64,000 nucleotides of DNA, taken from Turnera subulata (taxonomy: Eukaryota > Streptophyta > Magnoliopsida > Malpighiales > Passifloraceae). Both the position numbers and the translations under genes were made by a program. Shown here piece after piece: positions 49,546 to 60,959 of the stretch. Positions within the stretch are counted from its first letter, which is position 1. Each line of letters starts with the position of its first letter. The stretch is taken from contig JAKUCV010003350.1 of NCBI GenBank assembly GCA_028386065.3, positions 1 through 64,000 on the forward strand. Direction: 5' to 3'. The notes beneath the pieces are model-generated. The model did not search any database. It had not been told where the DNA came from and saw only the letters and a program-made list of their open reading frames with translations.

Positions 49546-52500
49546 GATTAGAAATTATGATAAAACATCCATCCAAGTTTTTTATTTTTTTTTTGTGAAG
49601 CCTTTGCTGGCTAGGTTTTGTTATTCAGTTTTAGACTTAGACCATAATTAGCTAGACCAACAATAGTATAACAGGACAAGTGTGGTGTGGGATATTAATT
49701 TGGCAAACTGAATCCTGACTCCATTCAACATCTATCATTGTTTGCTCTTCAATTTGTTGAATCGTTTAGGAAATATAACCTGAAAGTAACTATATACAAA
49801 AGATCCCAATTGAATTGTTGCGAATTAATTATTTTCTGTCAGCTTGAGTTAAAGAATATCATTAGCAAAGGGTAGGTATAAAGATATTCTTTCTTCTATT
49901 GGAAATGGATGTTAATTATTGAGATTTTTTTTTTTAGAAAAAATGTTTATTGTTGAGATTAATATAAGGTTTAAACATAGTCTCATAGCTCTACATGTAT
50001 TGCTTTTGAAACTGATGATATACTGTCATGGCTTGAACGTTTAAAACCAGTCATCAAGCAGTACGTAGTGTAATGTTGTCTACAAGAATACTCAGAAAGA
50101 AATTACTCATATATATAGTAACATATATATTATTGATAGATCTGATCACCAATTACAACTCAATTCTATCAAGAAGACATTGTTACCGCTTCTTAGGCAA
50201 AAAAACACTTGTTAAAGAAGTTTAAACCTTGCATGGCCATCTATTATAATGGGTACATACACAAGAAGTCGAAGCATTTATTCCACTAAAATGGTATACT
50301 TATAAGTTATAACTATATGCTAAATGGGGCCAAATTAAAAGTGAGGTAATTATATGGAAAATTCTCGAAAAGAATTTCTTCATTCCTTTGTCGCTGACAG
50401 GCAAGGAACTGGGGGTGTGACAGAAATACGTTCTCCCTTAACATTGGAGCATTTAACGGCTGTGCCCTTCTTTCCAGCCTTTGAAGGAGTAAGGTTGATT
50501 TGTTCCATCCTGACATTGTTGCAGCCTGTGGATGAATCGCAAATCAGCGTAATTGCTTCATCATTTGAGTATGTTCCTCGCATATTAGAAAACGTAATGT
50601 CACTCACTGCCACGGCCTTTCCCTGCAAATGTATAGAATATGATTTTCAAAATCAATTAAGGTGTTACGCATTAGTTCGAGGAATATAATCACTTAGTGT
50701 GAGTGTATATATAATGCATTTTCTTCAAGTTTATTTACCTTTTCTGCGCAAACCTGCCCGTTGCAGTAATGTTGATCAATTATGATAGGGTTTGAAGTCG
50801 CCACAAACGTGATGTGGTCATATGTAATCTTCCTGGCGTAGCCTGTTCCTCCCTGAAAATTTGAGTTTATTTAGGAAAGGAAAATATAACTAGTGATATG
50901 ACAGGTTAACTAATTAGGGAAATTAATGATTTTGAGTCGGTAAGTGTTTTATTGTTTATTACAGGCACTGTCTTGATTCTTGCTCCATTCATAGTTGAGG
51001 TGAAGTTGCAATATTGTACGTTCACCTCTTCCACGCTATCATCGCTTCCACTATCTCCAAGACTTCCAATGCTGCAAATTCACATTTCTAAATGTTATAA
51101 AAGACTTAATTTACAGTTAAACAACCAATAAAAAAGAAACATTCATACATATTTTGGTGTTGCCACTTGCCATATTATTATATGGCATTCTTAATCATGA
51201 TCACCTCCATACTACTGAAGTAAAAAAATTAATCAATTGGTCTCTTTGGTCAATTATTGAACCATTAGGAAATTAATGTTTTATTCAAACCTAATTCCAT
51301 GACCAGGTCCACATGCAATGTTGGTGACGGTGATATTGGAGGAGCCGCCGTTTATGGCAACGCAGTCATCACCTGAATCAAATTTTATACAAGTCATACA
51401 ATAATCAAGGGGTAATATAATTTTTCAAGAACTAAAAATATTAAAATGGAAAACAAAGCCAATTTAATTACCAGTTCCTATGACACTATCAAGAATTTGG
51501 ACATTGGTAGATCTGGAGATGTCAATTCCATCGGTATTAGGACTTTCATCAGGAGCGGTGATTTTAATCCCGGAGACAGATACACCGGCGGAACCAAGTA
51601 TGACAATATGGGCTCTTGGGCTATTGATGAAGGAAAGTCCTTTTATCCTCATATTGTTGCAATTATTGACGTGTACAGCCTGCAACATTTTTTCAGTGAA
51701 ACAATTAAACATTGGGTGGCACACACAAGCCAAATTTTCACCAACGATAAAATCAAAATTTTTGTTCTGTTAATTCTTGTGTTACGTTTGTTGTCAGAAA
51801 ATGTGGTTATTCTTTCTTGTGTTACAACAATTTTCTCAAATAGGAAAATAGCCTTAGATATTACCGTGGGCCTGCATTGTTTTTGCCCCCACAACACTGA
51901 GCCCCGTCCATCAATGGAGCCTGTTCCATCCAATGTCAGGCCCGCAATTCCATTAAAGGACAACCACATGTCCCCACAAGTACCCCATGCACCAATGCTG
52001 TTGGGTGCTACAATCTTCCCTGAAACCTGTTAATAAAGAATTGATTAGATGTACAATTAAAAAAAAATAATTAAGCAGATGATGTTTGATATATCCCATA
52101 ATAATTATTGATACCCGTCCTTGTTTTTAAAATAAAAGTACGTCTCTGCTTCCAATAATACATGCAAAACAAAATCCTTGAACGTTTATTGAACTATTAA
52201 AAATGGAAATTTACTTGTTTTATGTATATAATATACGTTTACCTGAATATGAACACTGGTGGCTTTGCAAAGACCCTCAAATTTTATAGGTTTGAGTAAA
52301 AAGGTACCGCTAGGTATCTGAAGAGTCGGTCTACTTCCGGCAGCTCCACATACAGCAGTCCAAGCTTTAACAAAAGCCTTAAAGAAAAAAAAGAAGTCAC
52401 TTCTTTTATCAAATCACAATAAAAAAAAAAATATTTAGTATCAAGAAGATAAAATTGGAAAAAAAAAGAAGTAACGACATTCATCTGAGGTTTGAAAGAT

Positions 52501-53566
52501 TACTTGTGTATCATCAGTTTTCCCATCTCCTTTGGCACCATACTTCATCACGTTGAACGTAGTTTGTGCATTTCCAGCACATAGATTCCATGAGAAGATG
52601 GTGAAAATAAAAAAGATGACAAGGAAATCCTGCATAAGCAGCAAAAATATATATGTGTATAAAGAACTGTAACAAAGAGTGTTAATTGAAAGAAAATATT
52701 AAATGGGTTAGAAGCTCGTTAGTAACATTTTTTTTTTTGAGAATCATTAGTAACATTAATAATGCGCAGACACAAAGTTTATGAGAACACACCATGTTTT
52801 ATTCCAAATAAAAAATAAATTATAAAACGATAAACTCTGTTAGTAGGGGGGCCAAAGTAATGCAAGGTGTGAGCTCCTACTCACCATTGGGGCACGATGC
52901 GACCAAATGTAATTGTTGAAACAATGAAATTTTGCTATTCTAACAAATGAGAGAGACTAATAAATTAAGTTGTGTAATACTCATTGTATATGATCATCTT
53001 TATATAGTGAAAATATTGTATCCTTTAGAACAAAATTGCCTTATATGTCCATTCCCTATCAACTTCAATTTCCTTTTCAGAAGAAATACGGATTTGGTGT
53101 TATCAAGATTTATTTTGCATTCTTTATTCATGCAACTAGATTTATAACCGTGGCCATATGTAAAGAAATTAGATTCTCAACTAATTGATGGATTTATAGT
53201 TAACATTCATCATACGTCACAAACAGATCAACAATGATTCAGTTTTTCTTTTTAAGAGTTTATTAGGTTCATCAAATCTCTTGTATTTAATTATCAGATA
53301 AGCGTAATATATATAATTATCAGAATTTGGTAAGCTTTCTTTTTGTGCATGATTCGAAAACCAAAAACAAACCTGGTCCTTATCTTATTTCACCATTTTA
53401 AAGAGTTTGTTTTTTTAGAAATCTATTTACCCAAATAAGGTACTTTTTAAACCCGTTTCCTAAAATAGGATAATCTATGCCACGTTAATACTAAATATAC
53501 ATGCTCTTCTATAAAAGAAATATTATGTTGTTAAATGATTTTAAAACAAGCAATAAAACCTAGAAA
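49497..53566. repeat. Duplicated block, copy A (carries polygalacturonase 1)
   Basis: This block matches 53857-58842 through exons, introns and both flanks. The left edge is 'gaacatgattgcattgcggcg', found again near 53859 with one change. The right edge is 'aagcaataaaacctaga', found again near 58822. Copy A lacks several insertions present in copy B. The 52636-53566 part is the upstream flank of polygalacturonase 1 and holds no other gene. Confidence 0.85.
50380..52635 (-). CDS. Polygalacturonase 1 (GH28), tandem copy
   Basis: Secreted pectin-degrading glycoside hydrolase family 28 enzyme that cleaves alpha-1,4-galacturonan in cell walls. Exons 52635-52504, 52377-52243, 52026-51865, 51679-51472, 51372-51291, 51071-50963, 50852-50739 and 50622-50380 join in frame to 394 residues, normal for plant GH28. 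A signal peptide covers about residues 1-25, followed by FNVMKYGAKGDGKTDDTQ, the usual mature start. All four GH28 signature sites are intact: NTDG (191-194), GDD (213-215), GHG around H237 and RIK (271-273). The start is the ATG at 52635; the longer frame upstream opens only at TTG. The PG clade (pollen-type exo-PG or other) cannot be fixed by eye. Confidence 0.93.
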
Positions 53567-53856
53567 AAATAATACGAAGTTGAGATGAGGGGTGGCTTTT
53601 AATCTTTTTTTTATTATTATTTATCAGAATGACGAGACTTCTATATTAATGCTCAACTCGGATATATAATTCTCAGCAAACCAGCCCTGCGGCGTACATA
53701 TATATATCACTGGAAAGAAATGGAATACATGATCGATCCCCGCGGGATTGAACACAATTAATGAGAAATTAAAGGAAGACAAAAGACAATTCGCACGTGG
53801 GTTTGCTTCGCCATACACATGCTTCAAACAAACTTGCCAAGACCGAGTGAGTTAGC
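53567..53856. other. Joint between the two duplicated blocks
   Basis: About 290 bases unique to the junction, AT-rich, with no coding or RNA feature visible. Confidence 0.4.
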
Positions 53857-54987
53857 ACAGAACATGACTGCATTGCGGCGCAACCTGCACTCCTGCTGGT
53901 TTTCTAAGATCAGATTTAAAGACACATATTAATTCCCCCATAACTAGATACGCCAACAAGGAACTACTCCAAAGAAGGTCCTCCAAGTCACCTCCCCAAC
54001 ACTCGTAGGTCACAGGACAAGTTAATTAGAAAAAAAAAATAAATCCATTCAGAAACACAAAGGATGCATGGATCTCCGGAAAACCATGTCCAGATGTCCC
54101 GTGCCCAAAAACAATATCTGAAGGTGCAAAAAAAAAAAAGATTTCGGCATTTCCAATTACAGTGTAACTTTAATTAGGGGTTTAAATTCATTGATTTCTT
54201 GGTTGCCGAGTAGGGACAAGAAGAAAAGAGAGCCAAATTGAATTTTAAAGAAGTTAATCATGGTGAGGCAGGTTTGCGTGCGTGCGTGGAGTGTGACAGT
54301 GTGTGAGGTTGATCACACTTCTATCATGACTCTACAACGATAATAGTATATAATACAATATAAGAAACAGTTTTCTGCCATCTCTTTTAGGTGATTTACC
54401 GGAGCACGAAGAAAAATTGTATGGGTCAAATGTAATATTCCTGAATTTCTATTCTACAGGAGCCAAATGTTTTCTAAAGATGCTCATACAAGTGTGTGTG
54501 TGTCAGTGTGTGTGTATATATACAAGCAGCATTGAGTCTCCCAGAAAGCATTCTTATTCTTCTCTTTCAACTAGTTGATAAAACATCCATCCATGTTTTT
54601 TTCTTTGTGAAGCCTTTGCTGGCTAGGTTTTGTTATTCAGTTTTAGACTTTAATTAATTAGACCATAATTAGCTAGACCAACGTACAATAGTATAACAGG
54701 ACAATTGTGGTGTGCGATATTAATTCGGCAAACTGATAACCTGAAAGTAGCTATAGACAAAAGATCCCAATTGAATAACATTAGCAAAGGGTAGGTATAT
54801 ATAAAGATATACTCTTCTGCTATTGGAAATGGATGTTAATTATTGAGATTAATATAACGTTTAAACATAGTCTTGTCATTCTGTCTTGAACTATCTTAAA
54901 TATCCCCTTGGCTTTGGCTAGCTCTACATAAATTGTTTTGAAACTCATATACTGTCATGGCTTGAATGTTTAAAACCAGTCATCAAG

Positions 54988-55008
54988 ATTGCCAAAAAAA
55001 AAAAAGGA
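54988..55008 (+). mobile_element. 21-bp poly(A)-bearing insertion with 11-bp TSD
   Basis: cagtcatcaag occurs at 54977-54987 and 55009-55019, separated by attgcc, twelve A's and gga. Copy A has the single, uninterrupted cagtcatcaag at this point (near 50058), an empty site. It looks like an extremely truncated retroposition; end-joining with filler DNA is the alternative. Confidence 0.6.
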
Positions 55009-55050
55009 CAGTCATCAAGCAGTACGTAGTGTAATGTTGTCTACAAGATA

Positions 55051-55112
55051 AACACTCAGAAAGAAATTGCTCATATGTATAAATACTCAGAAAGAAATTG
55101 CTCATATGTATA
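55051..55112 (+). repeat. 31-bp tandem duplication specific to copy B
   Basis: Two adjacent units, 55051-55081 and 55082-55112, differ at one base (aacactcag / aatactcag). Copy A has one unit. Confidence 0.85.
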
Positions 55113-55383
55113 AAATAACATAAATATTATTGATAGATCTGATCACCAATTACAATTCAATTCTATCAAGAAGACATTGTTACCGCCTCTTATTTTTTTA
55201 AATTAGGCAAAAAAAACACTTGTTAAAGAAGTTTAAACCTTGCATGACCATCTATAATGGGTACATACTACAGACACAAGAGTCGAGGCATTTATTCCAC
55301 TAAAATGGTGTACTTAACTATATGCTAAATGGGGCCAAATTAAAAGTGAGGTAATTATATGGAAATTCTCCAAAAGAATTTCT

Positions 55384-57918
55384 TCATTCCTTTGTCGCTG
55401 ACAGGCAAGGGACTGGGGGTGTGACAGAAATACGTTCACCCTTAACATTGGAGCAAGTAACGTTGCCCTTCTCTCCAGCCGTTGAAGGAGTAAGGTTGAT
55501 TTGCTCCATCCTGACATTGTTGCAGCCTGTGGATGAATCGCAAATCAGCGTAATTGCTTCCTCCTTTGAGTATGTTCCTTTCATATTAGAGAACGTAATG
55601 TCACTCACTGCCACGGCTTTACCCTGCAAATGTATAGAATATGATTTTCAAAATCAATTAAGGTTACATATAATATTAGTACGAGGAATATAATCGCTTA
55701 GTGTGTGTGTGTGTCTATATTCTTTAATACATTTTCCCCAAGTTTATTTACCTTTTCTGCGCAAACCTTTCCGTTGCAGTAATGTTGATCAATTATGATT
55801 GGATTTGAAGTCCCATCAAACGTGATGTGGTCATATGTAATCTTCCTGGCGTAGCCTGTTCCTCCCTGAAAATTTGAGTTTATTTAGGAAAGGAAAATAT
55901 AACTAGTGATATGACAGGTTAACTAATTAGGGAAATTAATGATTTTGAGTCGGTAAGTGTTTTATTGTTTATTACAGGCACTGTCTTGATTCTTGCTCCA
56001 TTCATAGTTGAGGTGAAGTTGCAATATTGTACGTTCACCTCTTCCACGCTATCATCGGTTCCACTATCTCCAAGACTTCCAATGCTGCAAATTCACATTT
56101 CTAAATGTTATACAAGACTTAATTTACAGTTAAACAACCAATAAAAAAGAAACATTCATACATATTTTGGTGGTGTCATATTATTATATGACATTCTTAA
56201 TCATGATCGCCTCCATACTAAAGTATAGAAATCAATCAATTGATCTCTTTGGTCAATATTGAACCATTAGGAAATTACTCCCTCTGTTCTGTAATATAAG
56301 ACGTTTTACCTATTTGCACACCCCTTAAGAAACTCATTAAATACGATATGGAACAAATAAATTTAATGCTTCTTGAAAATCTAACTACGTCTTATATTTT
56401 GAAACAAATTAAAGTATTAAACATCTTATATAATGGAAGAGAGGGAGTAATGTTTCGTTCAAACCTAATCCCATGACCGGGTCCGCATGCAATGTTGGTG
56501 ACGGTGATATTGGAGGAGCCGCCGTTTATGGCAACGCAGTCATCACCTGAATCAAATTTGACACAAGTCATACAATAATCAACAGGTAATATAATTTTTC
56601 AAAAACTAAAAATTAGTACATAATGGAAGACAAAGCCAATCTAATTACCAGTTCCTATGACACTATCAAGAATTCGGACATTGGTGGATCTGGAGATGTC
56701 AATTCCATCGGTGTTAGGACTTTCATCAGGAGCGGTGATTTTAATGTTGGAGATAGATACACCGGCGCAACTATTTATAACAATATGGGCTCTTGGGCTA
56801 TTAATGAACGAAAGTCCTTTCATCCACATATTGTTGCAATCGTGGAAGTGTAGAGCCTGCAACATTTTTCAACTACACATTAATGTTTGGTCCCAACAAT
56901 AAACATTGGGTGGCAAGCCAAATTTTCACCAGGGATAGAATCAAAGTTTTGTTGTGTTAATTCCTGTGTTACGTTCTCAAAAGGAAAATAATAGCCTTAG
57001 ATATTACCGTGGGCCTGCATTGTTGTTGCCCCCACAACACTGAGCCCTGTCCATCAATGGAGCCTGTTCCATCCAATGTCAGGCCCGCAATTCCACTAAA
57101 GGACAACCACGTGTCCCCACAAGTACCCCATGCACCAATGCTGTTGGGTGCTACAATCTTCCCTGAAACCTGTTAATAAAGAATTGATTAGATGTACAAT
57201 TAAAAGGAGAAATACGCAGATGATGTTTGATCCCATACTAATTACCCGTCCTTGTTTTAAATAAAAAAGACGTATCTGCTTCCAATAATACATGCAAAAC
57301 AAAATCCTTGAACGTTTATTGAACTATTAAAAATGGAAATTTACAATTAAAAAAAAATAATAATTAAGCAGATGATGTTTGATATATCCCATAATACTTA
57401 TTGATACCCCCTCCTTGTTTTTTAAATAAAAGTACCTCTCTGCTTCCAATAATACATGCAAAAAAAAATCCTTGAACGTTTAAAAATGGAAATTTACTTG
57501 TTTTATGTATATAATATATGTTTACCTGAATATGAACACTGGTGGCTTTGCAAGGACCCTCAAATTTTATAGGTTTGAGTAAAAAGGTACCGCTAGGTAT
57601 CTGAAGAGTCGGTGTACTTCCGGCAGCTCCACATACATCAGTCCAAGCTTTAACAAAAGCCTTAAAGGAAAAAAAAAAAAAGTCATTTTTTTTTTATCAA
57701 ATCACAATAAAAAAAAATATTTAGTATCAAGAAGATAAAATTGGAAAAAAGAAGTAATGACATTCATCTGAGGTTTGAAAGATTACTTGTGTATCATCAG
57801 TTTTCCCATCTCCTTTGGCACCATACTTCATCAAGTTGAACGTAGTTTGTGCATTTCCATTACTTAGATTCCATGAGAAGATGGTGAAAACAAAAAAGAT
57901 GACAAGAAAATCCTGCAT
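55384..57918 (-). CDS. Polygalacturonase 2 (GH28), tandem copy
   Basis: Paralogue of the enzyme at 50380-52635 with the same eight-exon layout: 57918-57787, 57660-57526, 57169-57008, 56856-56649, 56546-56465, 56084-55976, 55865-55752, 55623-55384. It joins to 393 residues, one fewer because exon 8 lacks a codon near VTCSN (copy 1 reads AVKCSN). GH28 sites SPNTDG, GTGDD, CGPGHG and ARIK are all kept, so it should be active. The signal peptide reads FLVIFFVFTIFSW. Exon 4 begins ALHFHDCNN where copy 1 has AVHVNNCNN. Intron 4 (between exons 4 and 5) is ordinary; intron 5 contains the Stowaway MITE; intron 2 is enlarged by a local duplication. Whether both copies are expressed cannot be told from sequence. 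Confidence 0.93.
56278..56447. mobile_element. Stowaway MITE in intron 5 of polygalacturonase 2
   Basis: A 170-bp element with inverted ends CTCCCTCTGTTC.../...GAGAGGGAG, arms of about 29 bases, and no coding capacity. It is flanked by the TA dinucleotide at 56276-56277 and 56448-56449. Copy A has the intact empty site 'aaattaatgtt' at about 51270-51280. The CTCCCTC terminus and TA duplication define Stowaway (Tc1/mariner-related). Confidence 0.92.
57195..57496 (+). repeat. ~150-bp tandem duplication in intron 2 of polygalacturonase 2
   Basis: 57195-57342 and 57343-57496 carry the same order of words (gcagatgatgtttgat, ccaataatacatgcaaaa, ccttgaacgttta). Copy A has this segment once (about 52047-52213). 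The two units have already diverged by several indels. Confidence 0.82.
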
Positions 57919-58842
57919 AAGCAAAAATATATATGTGTGTATAAGGGGCCGTAACAAAGAGTGTTAATTGAAAAAAAAAATTAAATGAATTAGGCGCTCG
58001 CTAGTAACATTGATAATACGCAGACACAAAGTTTGTGAGAACTTTTAGAAGACACCATGTTTTGTGCCAAATGAAAAATAAATTAAAAAACGATAAACTC
58101 TGTTAGTAAGGGGCCAAAGTAATGCAAGGCGTGAGCTCCTACTCACCATTGAGGCACGATACAACCAAATGTTATTGTTGAAACAATGAAATTATTTTGC
58201 TACTCTAACAAATGAGAGAAACTAATGAATTAAGTTGTGTAATACTCGTTGTATATGATCATCTTATATAGTGAAAATATTGTATCCTTTAGATCAAAAT
58301 TGCCTCATATGTTCATTCCCAATCAACTTCAATTTCCTTTTTAGAAGAAATATGGATTTGATGTTATCAAGATTTATTTTGCATTCTTTATTCATGCAAC
58401 TAGATTTATTACCGTGGCTATATGTAAACAAATTAGATTCTCAACTAATTATAGATTTATAGTTAACATTCATCATACGTCACAAACAGATCAACAATGA
58501 CTCAGTCTTTCTTTTTAAGAGTTTATTAGGTTCATCAAAATCTCTTGTATTTAATTATCAGATAAGCCGTAATACATATAGCCCCACATAAGTATCAGAA
58601 TTTGGCAAGCTTTCTTTTTGTGTGAGAATCCAAAACCAAAATCAAACCTGGTCCCTATCTTATTTTACCATTTTAAAGAGTTTTTTTTAGAAATGTATTT
58701 ATCCAAATAAGGTACTTTTAAATCGGTTTCCTAGAATAGAATAATCTATGCCACGTTAAAACTAAATATTCATACTCTTCTTTAAAAAAAAAATTATTAT
58801 GTTGTTAAATGAAATCTAAAATAAGCAATAAAACCTAGAGAA

Positions 58843-60959
58843 TTAAAACACGCAAAAGACGTCTTCTCCACAGACCACAAGTACCCTTCTTTCCTGAATC
58901 TCCTGACAACACAAGCAAATATATTGTTACCATTCAACAAGATTCACATCAAACTTTTCATCCACTAGTTTGATGGTTCATTGAATTTGGAGTTTTGTAA
59001 AGAGGGAAGTAAGAGAGTGGGTCTATTCCTGTAGCTCTACATAATACTAAATGAACGATTACTTGGCCACTAACAAGTTTTTTTGGATGTTTAATTTATT
59101 GTTTCTAAAACTTGTAATAGAGAAAAAAAAAATAGTGCCTCGAATTTATTTTGATTCTTTGTTTATTATTTATGTTTATATATTATTCTACTCTTGATAG
59201 CTTATCTAACAACTCTGTCTATTCTTTACCGAGCATTATTATTTTTATAGTATTCACTTGTATCAATTACTAATCCATACAATACTTTTTTTTTTTTCCG
59301 TGATCCATGCAATACTTTCCAATACTTCCATTGCACAAGAGAATATTGGAAGACACTATACAAGGTTGTCAAAGTCAAACAACATAAACTCAAAGCATAG
59401 GATGACCCACATACATTTCTTTTTATAACACCAATTCTCTTCATTTTGGTTGGAGAAAAACTATCATTGCAATCATGACAATTGTTGCGAGCTAACATTT
59501 AAGAACAGTAACTTGGTATTAAACAAGATAAATAAACAAAATATCATACGTGATGGTTATTTTGGGCAGCCTGGATCTGTTGAAAATAATTTCCTAAGAT
59601 GATAATTATTGAGTAGTTCCATTACTACTTTTCCAACTCCAATTCTCATAATTGAAAACAAAAGTACAGCGATCATCTTTAAATAAGGGTGCTATTTGAA
59701 GCTATTAGGCCATCACTAAACTCTAAAGTTGATTTTTTAACAAGAACTAAAGATTAGGACCATAAACAAGTTCAATTTTATACGATCTGAAACAGCAACT
59801 AAATTATAAAATAAAATGCTTGAGAAACAATGTAAGAAAAGAAGGCAATGGATCTTTCGGGAAGGGAAGCCCCTCCAAACAAATCCTGAAGTGGTTGATC
59901 AACGTTGTATTCTTGCTCTCAATTCCTATCTCACAGTAGCTCGATTTCTCCTCCTAAGATCTAATGTCAATGTCAGGAACCTCGAGAAAACTTGAGGAAC
60001 TTGGAATTTTTCTATATACGATATTTAGGGGTCCAGGACCACCTTCGCTGGACTCACTTTGTTTCTAACTCTTATATATGTAATCCCTATTGTTCCAACC
60101 TTTTCAATTAACAAAGTTCTTAGTTCAACGCACTACTAGAAAAACACGAAAAAATAACATGATCACAACTCCATGGTGGGGGTTTTCCACAACGTAGCAA
60201 GTTGTTGCTCAACCAAGTATCATCGGATTTTTCCTCAAAAAAAAAAAAAGTATCATCGGATTTTGCTCTCTTTCCCCTAGATACGTTGTACTCTAGTCGT
60301 GTTCTATTGGCTATGTTTTGCTTGGTCTGTATGATATTTTAAAAAAAGCTCCTATGGGAGGCTTAGCTCCATTTGTTCCGTTTGTAAAGACGTTCCTTAA
60401 TAGGCTTTTCATGGAATGAATTTGATTCCCCCGACCAAAAACAAAAATCTAAAAATCTTGGTGCCACGTTGACATTACTGTTAAGAATAAAAACCATTTT
60501 TCAAAAAATGATCTGTCCAATACGACTAGCTAAATCGGTAAAAAGGGCAAAAAGAGCGCGCCTGAAGATCAATTAATACAAATGCCGCCACACAACCAAG
60601 GAAAAACTGTCTTAACTTAAAAGTTATGCACGATATAGATTCCAATTTTAGTTTTAACTAAAAAAACATTCAATATCCAAAAAAAAGGTTTAACTAGCAA
60701 AAAAAATCTAAACACCAGTTTAACGCGAATTACTTCCAACAATCTCCATAAGTTGAATCGAAGTCTACCCTACTACCCATATGAGGCCCGAGCTTCTCCC
60801 ATAGTCTACAGCAACTCACTAGCACAAAACGTCAAGGTGGAGAGGCTGCCACTCCCTCGCCAGCAATACAAGCATTAGACAGAAAGTGTTTGAAGAATGA
60901 AGTACATAAATAGTTCCCCAAAAGAAGGCTTTTATCCTGTCACTGTATCACTTGAACCT
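58843..60959. other. AT-rich spacer before the helicase gene
   Basis: Contains a 17-base direct repeat (aagtatcatcggatttt at about 60217 and 60250) around an A-run, and a stretch near 60290-60440 that resembles a LINE 3' UTR but cannot be bounded. The last few hundred bases should be the helicase 3' UTR. No gene was recognised. Confidence 0.45.

Larger units (their letters stand above)
53857..58842. repeat. Duplicated block, copy B (carries polygalacturonase 2)
   Basis: Counterpart of 49497-53566. It is longer because of about 650 bases at 53920-54570 not present in copy A, a 170-bp Stowaway MITE, a 21-bp poly(A) insertion and two internal tandem duplications. Apart from polygalacturonase 2 it has no other gene; 53920-54570 contains a short GT repeat near 54492-54515 and nothing else I recognise. 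Confidence 0.85.

Noticed and set aside
52636..52644. Longer N-terminus for polygalacturonase 1 (and similarly 57919-57957 for copy 2)
   Set aside because: The upstream 'starts' are TTG codons and the extension would spoil the signal peptide; the ATG at 52635 and 57918 is shared by both copies.
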